The position numbers and the translations under genes are program-made. From assembly GCA_001792895.1 (NCBI GenBank), contig MARA01000015.1:434001-498000 (forward strand): a stretch of DNA of 64,000 bases, given 5' to 3'. How positions within the stretch are numbered: position 1 is the first letter of the stretch; each line of letters opens with the position of its first letter. The notes below the pieces were generated by a model. That model did no database searches. It saw only the letters and a program-made list of their open reading frames with translations, and was not told the origin of the DNA. The DNA comes from Lentinus brumalis (lineage: Eukaryota; Basidiomycota; Agaricomycetes; Polyporales; Polyporaceae). Below are positions 22,261 to 32,540 of the stretch, piece after piece.

Positions 22261-22706
22261 GTGTATCTAACGCGTTGAGGAATGTTAGGCCCCGTTGTAC
22301 TCGAGATCGTCCTGCAGAAGACGCAAGGGATCTCGCTGCCACTCGCTACGCCGCTTGTCCCAGACCAGCAAGATCGACGAACGCCCTGGTAGATTGAACT
22401 GCGTGGCCAGGCCGCTGAGAGACCGTTCCCAACGGAATTTACTACAGCTCATACAATCCGAAGCGACAGCCAACAGGGGGCTCGCACAGGCAACGTACAA
22501 AACGAACTGGAGAAAAAACCATGGTCCATCTATGAGACATGTGCATATGTACAGGAGAAGCATTCAATCAGAGACGTCGGAGGACAGCGATCTCGGTACG
22601 CGTACGGATACATGGTGGATGACGACGTCGGTGTATTACTTTGATCTTCGAATATTCAACCCAACCTCCTGCCCCCCTCTCACCGCCTCACCGCTTACGA
22701 TCCCGC
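22261..22706. other. Convergent intergenic region
   Basis: Between the 3' ends of the TCD-type gene and the hexokinase gene. A minus-strand fragment around 22300-22390 (LVWDKRRSEWQRDPLRLLQDDLEYN) resembles the C-terminal part of the BTB proteins at 15.5-18 kb (LVWDKRRRDAFWEQRDPLRMLQECLDYK), so a small BTB-gene relic sits here. The rest shows nothing. Confidence 0.5.
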
Positions 22707-25190
22707 TCAATAGTTGGGGTAGATGTTCGCGTCCTTGCGCTCCTTCGTCATCGCCGCGACGATCGCACTCCCGATACCGCTCCCGTCCTCCGCGTGGTAT
22801 GTCACGATGTTCCTGCGGGAGAGCGTCGTCCGGTCAGCGTCCAGGCATCAAAGAACACCACACCGGTCACTCACTTTCCCTTCTCGCCAAAGATGTCCTG
22901 CAGCCCCTCGTGTATCCGGTCCGCAAACTTTGGGTATTTCTGTGATGTCGCCAGGCATATCAGCACACATCCCGCTAGCCAGGGCTGGGGGAAAAACCAT
23001 AACAAAAGAGAGACGCACGTTGTACAATGACCCATCCGCACCGACCGCACAACCCTCCTCTAGGTAGCCCATCTTGCTGACAATCGCCGCAATCCCGCAC
23101 GCACTCAGCCTCGCCGCCCTCCTCGCCACCAGCTTCGCAAGTGCCCTGAAGAACTGCCGCTCCGCCAGCGTCGTCTCCAGCGCAAAGAAGTGGCTGAAGA
23201 TGCCGATGATCATCAGCAGCTCGTCGGTGGGGTCCGACTCCATCAGACTCAGGAACGCAGTGTCGAGCGAGTACGGGATCTCGATTTTGTACGTGTTCTG
23301 CCCGAGGAACAGCACGCCCTCGTCGATCAGCTCGCAGATGATTAACCGCAGGATCTCGCCGAGGTACCGCCCGGAGATGAGCTTCTCGAACGCTTGCTCG
23401 CCGGGCTTGTTCGACGTCTCGTCGATGATCTGGTCGTACTTTGTCCGCGGCAGGTTCTCGTGCTCGAACGAATCGAACGCGCCCTGTCGATCGACGTTAG
23501 CATGACCACGCAGAAAGCATGAATGGGATGCAACGCACCCACTCGCAGTTGATGGCCATCTCTGTGTCCGGGTCAATTCCCAGGTCCGCGATCTTGGGAA
23601 TGTCCCGGACACGCTCCATGTACGCCGCATTGCACCCCGTCCCGAAAATGCACGCGATCCGGGTCTTGGGGTTAACGTAGTGCGACGCGATGAGCGTCCC
23701 GGTCGTGTCGCACGTGAGGGCGACCACCCTCGCAGGTACGGACTGCGCAGAGTCCTCGCATGAGGTCCTCATCAAACCGCGCTGAGATCAATGCGTTACG
23801 TACGTTCTTCGCGAGCGCCTTGCGGAACATCTCGACGACGTCATGGCCCTCGGTGTTAGGGGCACCGAACCCCTTCGTCCATCGGATGAGCACGCCGTGG
23901 TCGATGCGTTCTTGTCTGCGGGTGGTCAGACACGAACGGAGCTGGGTGACGCGCGACTTACGAGCATGGATACGAGAACTGGGCGGCGCATTAGCATGGG
24001 GCATGGACGTTGTGAGCACCGACCTACCGTGAAGCCGAGAGGAAGGACTTCGTCCTTCGGGATCAGCCCAGACTCCTGATGTGAGTCGATGAATGCCTTC
24101 AGACACTCAGCGCAGAAATCGAATAGCCTCTGGCCGTCTTCTTGCTTCTGCTCTTCCGAGAGACGGTACTTGGCTTGCGTGATCTCGAACTTGCCTCCGC
24201 CCTCGAGCTTGACGAGGCAGACCCGGAGGTTCGTACCACCTGACAGGAAGGGTCAGTAACGGGTTCCTCTGGACTTCAACCGTGTGAGGCCGTCGAGCGT
24301 CACGAGCACGCCGATATGGGAACATCGCTTCATGAGCGGCGAAATGCAGTGGTGGGGCCTTCCAGTGCCAAGCGTACCACTGCAATATGGTGGATCGTAC
24401 AAGATGCAGACGACACGGCATGCGCAACGGATCATGTATGCTCCATCTCAGCGCACTTAACCCGCGACGAGTGACTGAAATGGCGTCGCTCGAGAGGGCA
24501 AGAGGAAGGGCCCCATGGTCATGAACCGTCACTACTGCGTCATTTGCTCTTCATCGTCTTGATGTCACAGCGGTACATGGGATGCACACGAGCAGGTAGC
24601 GGCCCCTGAACAGCAGGAGGTGCAGTGCAAATGTGGGCAGCGATGCGCGCCGCCTCCGAGTGGGACTTAGAGGGTTGGACTCGGGGACCATCTTCATGAA
24701 GACCGTTCCTCCGCATTCCAGACTAGGGGCATAGAAGTAGAGATGGAACTCACCAAGGTCCACTGCAAGGTACATCCCTGTCTCCTTTCCTGACGGCCAG
24801 CCGAAGACGTATGTGGGGATCATGGGCTACCCTCCGCGCAACTGATCGCACCGTCATTCTTCCCTGCAACGATACGAGGATACTCACGACGATCTGACCG
24901 TTCTTGGCGAGCCCTTGCTCGAGCGACTCCTTGAAGGCCTCGACGATCATCCGCATCCGCTGCGGGGTCATGTTGAAGCTGGAGAGCACGGCCAATAAGC
25001 ATTGGGGGTCGCGTCCTGGGGCATGAGCACCTACAGAGCCTCAAACTTGCGGAGGTGGTCTGCCATGGTCCTGTGATTTGAGCCGATCGCATGCGAGTCG
25101 TCGCGGAGTATGTTCTGAGCAGAGAACGTACTTCTTGGTTGCGTGCGGCAGACCCTCGTCGTCCTCGCTGTGTTTGGTGAACGTGGCCAT
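22707..25190 (-). CDS. Hexokinase, full-length copy with unusual sugar-site residue
   Basis: About 500 residues in many exons. Recognisable hexokinase blocks in order: DHLRKFEALF / NMTPQRMRMIVEAF, PMIPTYVFGWPSGKE, AVDLGGTNLRVCLV (phosphate 1), FSYPCSQER, GVLIRWTKGF, TCDTTGTLIASHYVNP, IFGTGCNAAYME, NCEWGAFDSF, SGRYLGEILR, then VGADGSLY and HAEDGSGIGSAIVAAM (adenosine site), ending ANIYPNY. Sugar-contact Ser, Lys, the catalytic Asp, Asn and two Glu are present, but the Asn before the catalytic Asp (NDT in typical enzymes) is Cys (TCDT). An unusually long intron of 514 nt (24240-24753) interrupts DLG/GTNL. Start taken at MATFTKHSEDDE (25190); an in-frame ATG at 25241 is possible. A near-identical but truncated copy lies at 32.5-34.6 kb. 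Confidence 0.88.
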
Positions 25191-25492
25191 GATCTGGCCC
25201 CCAGGGAGGAGTACAGTGGATGAGCCCCTTCTGCTCGCCATAATTTGTGGCTGATGATGAAACAGATGATGAGCGGAATGGACGAACTCGGCGTCGAGAG
25301 CAGGAATGGACCCCGCACTGCCGCCTACTGCCGCTTAGGCTAATCGTTAGCCGAGTACCTTTTCGGACTTACTCAGGGCCGATTACTTATCGATCTTGCT
25401 TACTGCCCCTTATCCGCTGCTTACTGCCCCTTACTCGCTACTTACTCGCTACTTACCGTGCTTCTTACCCCTGCCAGCGCATTTCGACCTCC
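23082..25492. repeat. Segmental duplication, copy 1 (hexokinase 5' part and upstream region)
   Basis: This 2.41-kb segment recurs in the same orientation at 32541-34949. It covers the hexokinase gene except its last exons and about 300 bases of upstream DNA. The two copies can be followed by eye almost base for base, with scattered substitutions and a few 1-5 nt indels; even the 514-nt intron is kept. Identity looks very high, but I have not computed it. Confidence 0.9.
25398..25470. repeat. Pyrimidine-rich repeat in hexokinase upstream region, copy 1
   Basis: Repeats of a unit like GCTTACTGCCCCTTAYYCGCT followed by CGCTACTTACT, immediately upstream of the hexokinase 5' region. The same array occurs in the second copy at 34853-34926. 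It could be a promoter element because it is shared by both copies and, in the second, lies between two divergent genes. Confidence 0.6.
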
Positions 25493-28400
25493 GGCAGTGC
25501 CCGCTCGACGCTCCTCGCCGCCGTCCGCCTCGTTCGTTCGCTCGTCATCTCCGCACGCCTCACCCACCTCAACGCCGCTCAACGCTCCATCGCCGCTCTC
25601 TGCAGCAGTCGCCTCCACTGCCAGTCGCCCTCTCACGCCTGCCCCACGCACCCGTCGCTCTCGAGTAGACCACCCATGTACCGTGTTGTGCGCCCTCTCA
25701 ATGCACTGTCTTTCCTCTGCCTGCGCCCCTCAGCGCGTCGTCCGTGTGTCTGCACACTGCGGCTCTTTCAGCATCCCCCGGTGAGCTCCTCGCTGTCTCT
25801 CACTTGCTGCGCACACATACGTTGCCCGCGCCTTCGACTCGCTCGCTGCCTGGCAGCCGCATACCAGCAGCACGCCCGTGTTCAATATTTCAATGGTAAG
25901 CACATGTATTCGCGTCCGTCTCCTGCCTACGTCGACGCCGCACTCGCAATCCTATCCACTCTCGCCCGCGACCCTCCGCGACAGCACTACTCTCTGCAAA
26001 GACGCAGAGCGATCTATGTACAGCTCGCATCCGAGGCTCTCGATCTCCACCCGCCATAGGTCCGCAGTCCGGGTCCGGAGACGTCCTGCAGTATACGACC
26101 GGCGTCGGGTCGGAAACCACATCCTTCGAACAGCACCTCGACTACGACGTCCACCCGCCCGCAGCGGCTCTTCAGCTGGCGCCGCGACCACTCCGCCATC
26201 CCCAGAACGCCCTAGCGACGATCTCATAAGCTCCAGCTCGCCCGCCGCGGCAGTCAGCATTGAAGAACAGCCGACATCCCCCCGCTCCCGGGTACATACA
26301 CGACGCTTGCGCACCCGAAGTCTACGAGCACTGGAGTCTACACACGTCCATGTGAGTGTTCGTTCGCTTCGCATAGCTCCGCACTCACGCTCATGACAAT
26401 GACAGTTCTCGCTACACACCGCAGGAAGGAAGCCGTGTGATGCCATTCTCCCGTGCACAGTATGCATCGCGCGTCGCACGCATTCGCATCCTCCGGTACC
26501 TTCAATGCCTGACAATGCTCGTGTACTGTGGGACGTCCCCGCTGTGCCGCTGCGCCTCGATCCTGGCACCCGGACACGAGAAGGCCGGGCTCGCATACAT
26601 TGCGAGGCTGCACCTTGGAGAGCTCGCTCTACGATCGCGCGCGGGAGACCGCATGTCGCGAGTAGCCGACAGCCGTCCGTTCGTCCGCACAGTAGGTTCT
26701 CGTGGGACGAGTCGAGTCGCATTGGCCAGTTGTCGGGCTTTTCGAAGTGAGTCGCCAATCTCTGCGTCTGGGAGCAAGACTGACGTACCCGTCCATAGCA
26801 TTGCTAGTGTCGACCTCCCACCACCATCGCACCCGCCCGAGTATTTCAAGAATATCTGCGAGACAGTCCTGCGGCAACTCGGCCGGCACCCTTAACGATT
26901 TGGCGAGGACAGCGCACATTGTCCGGCCGCAGCAAGCACTCATCACGGCCCACGTTCACGATCTGGAGGTGCAGGAGTGCAGAGGTGTGTGAGCGGGCAC
27001 GAACTTGCGGCGCGGACGCGTCGGTGACGTACCTTTCGGTATCAGCACGTAGCTGCATCGTCAGCACGGACGTCGTGCGCGTACAGCGATCTGGCGGACC
27101 GTTCTGCCGCGTCTGCGGGCAGTACCGGCATCGGACATGTCCTCTTCGTGGTCCAAACGCTCCCGGGCACCGCAAGATCTGGATGGGCAGCGGTACGTCT
27201 CAGCAACAATCGCATGGGATGTGCGGCAGGACTTACTGTCAATTGCAGCTTCGCCGGGGAAGGGCGCGTGGGCTCCTGTACTCATGGCTCGATGCCAGAA
27301 CGCAGTCGAGCAGGCCGCGAAGCTTCTGTAGGCGACCGCGACGACAACGCGGCGGCGCTGGACCGTACGTCCAAGCCGTTATGACTCGCCGCCGCCTGGA
27401 ATCGCCATAGTGGCCGGCGAGCGAGCTGTACGAGTACACGTCGCGACGCTGGATAGAACTGATCACCGGCGTGTCATTCAGCACTGCAGCAACAAGTGAA
27501 CGCCACGGCAGCGTACCTGACGGAACGGCGCACTGCATGGGCCGCACTGCGACGGCACGAGCCTGTTGGTGACGCTGACGGCAATCCGTGAGTATCGATC
27601 GACAGGACGACGGTGACCGTGAGAGGACGCTACTCACCGTCTGTATGCAGGTAAGCCTGACGACGTCAACGGTGTACCGTGCGGCATGGGAGTCTCTCTC
27701 GGATGCGGAAGCTGCGTGGCACGAGATCTGGTCAGTCCCAGACGCGAAGAGGGGCAATGTTCAAGACTCACTCACCGCCTCTCGGTTTGGAGTTAGGCAC
27801 CGCTGCCAACGGATCCGGTCGACGATTCCGCTGTACGCGTTCTGCGGAGCGGTGAGCACGCCGTCAAGACTGGTGAAAGAGGTCAGTCCGACGCGACGTG
27901 CCTTGACGAGGTAGTCAGACGTACCTCTGCGATCAACCCGGGGATCGTACTCGTTCCGGAGGCCAGCTGGCGGCCTGCACAGTCGCACGGCGTGAGTTGC
28001 CGTGCAGTTCGCCGGTGTTCACGCTCATGGCGCTGTGCACGATCATCGCGCTACTGAATGAATGCAGGAGTTGTCAGTGATCGCACGACGAAGTACGACG
28101 ACCGAGGCGTGCCTGGAGACCGAGCGACATGACGCTCGCGGCGCAAGACGCACCCTGAGCGACATAACAGCGACGCTCGCCGCGCAAGACGATAGATCTC
28201 GGGGACTAAGCTGTCGTAGGTGCCTTGAGCATGCTGGAGTACAGTCGAAGACGACGCCACGAGGGCTCATACCTTGCCATCTGGCCTGAACACGCGCAAT
28301 ACGGAGGGACTGCTCAGCTGGCCGCACGTCCACGCTCAGATATCGTCCACAGTTCTGCGGGGCGCAAGAGGTGGGGGAAGAAGGCTGAACCGAGTTCGAG

Positions 28401-31400
28401 TAGTTATACTTGCGATGTAAAGAGTGTCGATCTGTCAATAGATTTTAAGTAACGCGACAGTCACAGCGTGCAGGAGATGAGTATGGAGACTTACCAACGG
28501 GCTGGCGCACCGCGTGGAGCGACTCAACGTACAGTATGAGTGCGGCGATCTGGAGGAGGCTACGGCATGCGAAGAGTCAGCGGGTCCAACTCAGGAGCAA
28601 AGTCAAAGTGCGCACAATGATGGGGAGGGGACCCCAAGCTCAAGAGCACTACAGTATCCGAGGGACGGAGAGAGGGATGGACGACGATGGAAGCAGCGAG
28701 CTCGCAGCGTCTTAAAGAGCTATGAGTAATAGGGGAGGTGAGGAGGAGGCCAGTGGTCGAAGGGAGGAAGGATGCTGAATGGCGAAGAGGACAGAACAGC
28801 CCGGTATATATACGTAGTATCCGAAGCCAGAAAACACAGACAAACTCTCGTTCCAGCCATTACAAACATTCGGAGCGCGGGATGCCAAGCCCGAGGTGAG
28901 TGCTGGTCGCGGACCAACCAGAATGCGACAGCGGGTGTTGGGGCGGGGTTGTGAGCTAGCATGTACCGAGGTGCGACGGACACGCACTTCCTCGATGTTC
29001 CAGACTGTTTCGCGACTCGCAACAGCTCGGGCGCCGCTCGCGTATATAGGCGCTATTTTTCGCATCAATTGGAGATGCACAAAAGTGAGGCCAGATCGTG
29101 GGCAGTCTCGGCGGGCAGAGGCACCGGGAGGAGGTCTACAGCGGTTTCGGAACATTGCCGCCTTTGCCGTAGGAGAGGAACACAAGATTGTGTACATACC
29201 TTCTCTCAGGCTTGTAGTAGCTTGTATGTCGGTGTCCCGGTCAAGCCCAAGTCTCAGTGTGATCGAAACGAGTTGGTCGGAAGCTGTCCAATCATTCGAC
29301 GGAGTGCAACTTGAACTCACAGACCTGAAAGGACTGGTAGCACTGGTGAGTATCAGCGCGGGAGAACGCTTCAAAAGGTGTATTATACAACAAATATACG
29401 CCCCGGAAGTCTCTGTGCTTCAGTGTTTGCAGTAATCCGCGGTGTGCGAAGCTGGACGAGTTGCGGGCGGCAGTCCAGATCCAGATCTGTGCATGGCGTA
29501 GTGGTGAAGCGCCTAGCGCCTGCGCTTGTATTTCGGCCTCTAGTTCCACCACCAGCCTGAAAATCTGTGTACTGGGTGATTGGATGTGTCAGTGACATCT
29601 CAGAAGTCTGTATTGTGAGCTGCGGTATGTTGAATGCCCTCAATTGCCCTATTAAGTGCCTTGCTGCAAGCTTGACCATATATGTTGACACTACTAGGAT
29701 CCCACTCTGAAGCCATATACTGACACTTCGAAGCTGAGCCTCATATTATCTAATGTGAGCAACTGGCTATTTCGGTCTGAATCTTCACCGGTGAGCGGCC
29801 TGAGGCCTGGGCCAGCAATGATGTCAGAATCCTGTAAGTACATGAGAGCTCGTGAGCAATCTGACAGGCATCCCGGCATGAGCGGAGCCTTGCTGTAATT
29901 TGATCGGTTAGCGTGAGGTCCTGAAGTTCAAACCAATTAGAGCAGCCCAAGTTCCGACTCCTTGAACCCCCAAGCAACTCCAAGTGTTGGGATCGAGTGC
30001 ACAACAACTTGTCTTGTATTTTTCTCAAGTTCCTTGGGAGCCCTCATCGGGCCAGTATTCAGATTCTCCCCTTGCGCAGACATTATTACGTACTCTGTTT
30101 AACACCCGATGTGGGACAGCATTGAAGCGAAGGCAGTACTTGGCGCAGCCCACAGATTAGCGAGGTAATTACAGCGTGAGGCCGAGACCACCGCTCGGTG
30201 TGTGCTGGCAGTCACACCGCGGCCACATCCACCGTAACAATCTCGCTAACCACTTCGGATATCACTGGCTACCCACGGACACGCACATCGGAACAGGACA
30301 GTTCTCCCACATCACCATGTCTCTCGCCACAATGAGCAACCCAGTCTCCTTCGATGTCTTCCCTTTCCCTCAGCCCCATCGACCTCATACACACACCAAG
30401 AACATTGTTGCTCAGGTATCCTCAGTATGTATATTCATGCGCAGATCACAAGTATATCCCTGGTCTCGCCACTCCCTCGTACTCGTACTATGCAGCTTCA
30501 GCACCACATTCTACTTCTAGGCTCTCCCGAAAGTTGCACCATGTCCTGCCTCTCTCTCCCGGAAGTCGCCACACGCCCTACCTCTCTCCCAGAAGTCTGC
30601 AGGTCCTGCTCCTGTACGCTTCTGCGACTAGGTGGGCCGGAGGCTATGTGTACATATCCGACAACATGTTAGGGTTCCCGGGAGTCTGTCTACTTCGTGT
30701 CCTCATATGCAGCCGCGGCTGACACTATCTTCTCATCCCGCAGTTCTCCTTCGCCTCATACAGCCCTGGGGGACATGAGCACCGTGACGTGTCAGGTGAG
30801 TGCATTCTCCTCTTTTCCGCAGGGTCAGACACTCACATACTTGCGGTGAATGCAGCCATTGAATGAACACATCTACGCTGAGTCCAGGGAGAATTGTGAG
30901 TTGTCTACTGGACTCGTCTCCGCAGTTCTGCGTGCTCACCGCTTACTCATAGACATAGCACGTCGTTGCACAGCGCAAGTCGCCGGACATGGACCACACC
31001 ATACTGCGCACACTGGGCAAATTGCCACTGGACACGTACGCATGATCGACTTCTCCCGGACTGTGCCGAGGCTCGCCGAGGTATGTAGTTCATCTCCCAG
31101 GTCTCAAGGGCGCCGTGAAGCACCTCCCGGGAACGCCGCAATGCTGCCCTGCTGTGCAGGGTCCAGTATTGCATCAATAGTATGCCTCGGGAGGTCAGCG
31201 TCGAGCGAAGCTCAGTGCGTCATCCGATTCTATCCGTTGTGCGCATCTGTGACTTACCTTGAAGCCTGCAGGCACGCGAACTTCGTTAATCACCAGAGTA
31301 TGTCGGAGAGTTCGCGTGCAGACACGCGAGGTGAGTGTATCTGCTATGTTCTCGGTACGCACCTCAAGGTACAACAGCGGTGTCAGTGGATTGTACGCTC

Positions 31401-32540
31401 GATGCCCGAGGTGAGCAAACTTCAGCTCACTGTCCGTGATCTTCTTCACCTACCGCGCTTACCAAACTGAAAAGTTTAATGACCTGCCGCTGAGCAGATC
31501 CTTAGCTCCCCATGCCGCATCGGCTCAACTTGAAGCGGCGAAACGACGAGAGTATTGCCGTCTCCTCCTCCTCTCCTGGTGATGCTGACCCGCACCAAGC
31601 ACTTACCACGTCGCTTCTTCAAGTGTCTACACATGTGAAGCCGTCATGCCGTAGTCGACGATGCTATGCCGGGCCTGCAAGTCTCCCACTGGCAGGGCAC
31701 TGTCAGTCCTAACACCTCTGTACGTCCCTAGAGTCTCGCCGTGGGACATCAGATGCTTACTCTTGGTCTAGAAGCTTGCATGCCCTCGCTGAACTGTGGA
31801 TCTCGCGAGCATACCGCTCCCCGGCACCTGTAAGTCAGGTCCAGTCTGCTGCCAGCATGTCGCGCTCGGCCGGGTTGCCCACGCCGGAGTACGTATATCG
31901 AGGTAGGCCGGATGTCTTGCAGAGAGCGAGTCGGCTCGGGGAGTTGGTGGTGGCGGAGAGAGAGCCGGAGCGGTGCGGTGAGTCGCTAACAGCAACGTAG
32001 GCGCCCGCGTCTCGGTCGACGCCCGACGCGCGCACAAGGTTCCCGCCGGGTTGTGGGACAGCATACGTCGCTTGTGTGAATATGCTGATTGGTGTGCATG
32101 TACATAGTTGTGTGTACATGGTATTTAGCCCGATATACGAACATATTTGTCGCATTTTGCGCGACTGCCGCCCTTGCGCTCGAGTTAACCACTATTCTCC
32201 TCAACTGCGAGGCGAGGGACTTGAAGTGAAGTATGCTCTCCCGACCCTCCTCCGCTCCCAGCCCGACCGCTCCACCCTCCTCCTCCTCCTGACTCTCCAA
32301 AATCTCGCAGACTGTGCTGAAGGACGGCGACCCCAGGTACATCCCCCAGGTGGTGTATGTCGCCCCGGAGTGCGTACGGTGGTGTATATGCCCCCGGAGT
32401 GTGTAGAGTCAAATGATCGATCTGGAGGATCTGTCTCCGGCAAACACACACTGGTCGCGCTAGCAAGCAGACGAAATATATTCCCGCTACCTACGCACAT
32501 CACGACGCGCCTCGCCGCCCTCGCCGCAAAACGCGCTGAG
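25493..32540. other. 7-kb interstitial segment without recognisable genes
   Basis: Lies exactly between the two hexokinase copies. GC-rich and full of medium open frames and splice-like signals, but I could not assemble or recognise a gene. The best coding-like pieces on the plus strand are: about 25921-26059 (AYVDAALAILSTLARDPP), 26170-26350 (SSSPAAAVSIEEQPTSPRSR), 26510-26750 (NARVLWDVPAVPLRLDPG), 27410-27470 (WPASELYEYTSRRWI), 27490-27860 (QQVNATAAYLTERRTAW then VYRAAWESLSDAEAAWHEIW) and 30318-30600 (MSLATMSNPVSFDVFPFPQP, then YIPGLATPSYSYYAA). On the minus strand 28712-29374 is one 220-codon open frame with no protein-like features. No transposase, reverse transcriptase, terminal repeat or tRNA was seen. 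Confidence 0.4.

Noticed and set aside
24253..24532. Open frame (MTVHDHGAL...) in the hexokinase region, present in both copies
   Set aside because: Lies wholly inside the 514-nt intron defined by DLG/GTNL; its presence in both copies follows from the duplication, not from coding constraint.
25247..26059. 270-codon plus-strand frame next to hexokinase copy 1
   Set aside because: Its first half is the reverse of hexokinase exon 1 and a pyrimidine-rich promoter repeat, giving Arg/Leu/Ser/Pro-biased nonsense; only the last 40 codons look protein-like and are mentioned under the 7-kb segment.
28712..29374. 220-codon open frame on the minus strand
   Set aside because: Composition is Ser/Arg/Pro-rich without hydrophobic periodicity or motifs; frames of this length arise in GC-rich noncoding DNA, and an equally long frame overlaps on the plus strand.
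25493..32540. Possible transposon between the hexokinase copies
   Set aside because: No transposase or reverse-transcriptase motif, no terminal inverted or long terminal repeats and no target-site duplication could be found; the flanking repeats are hexokinase gene sequence.
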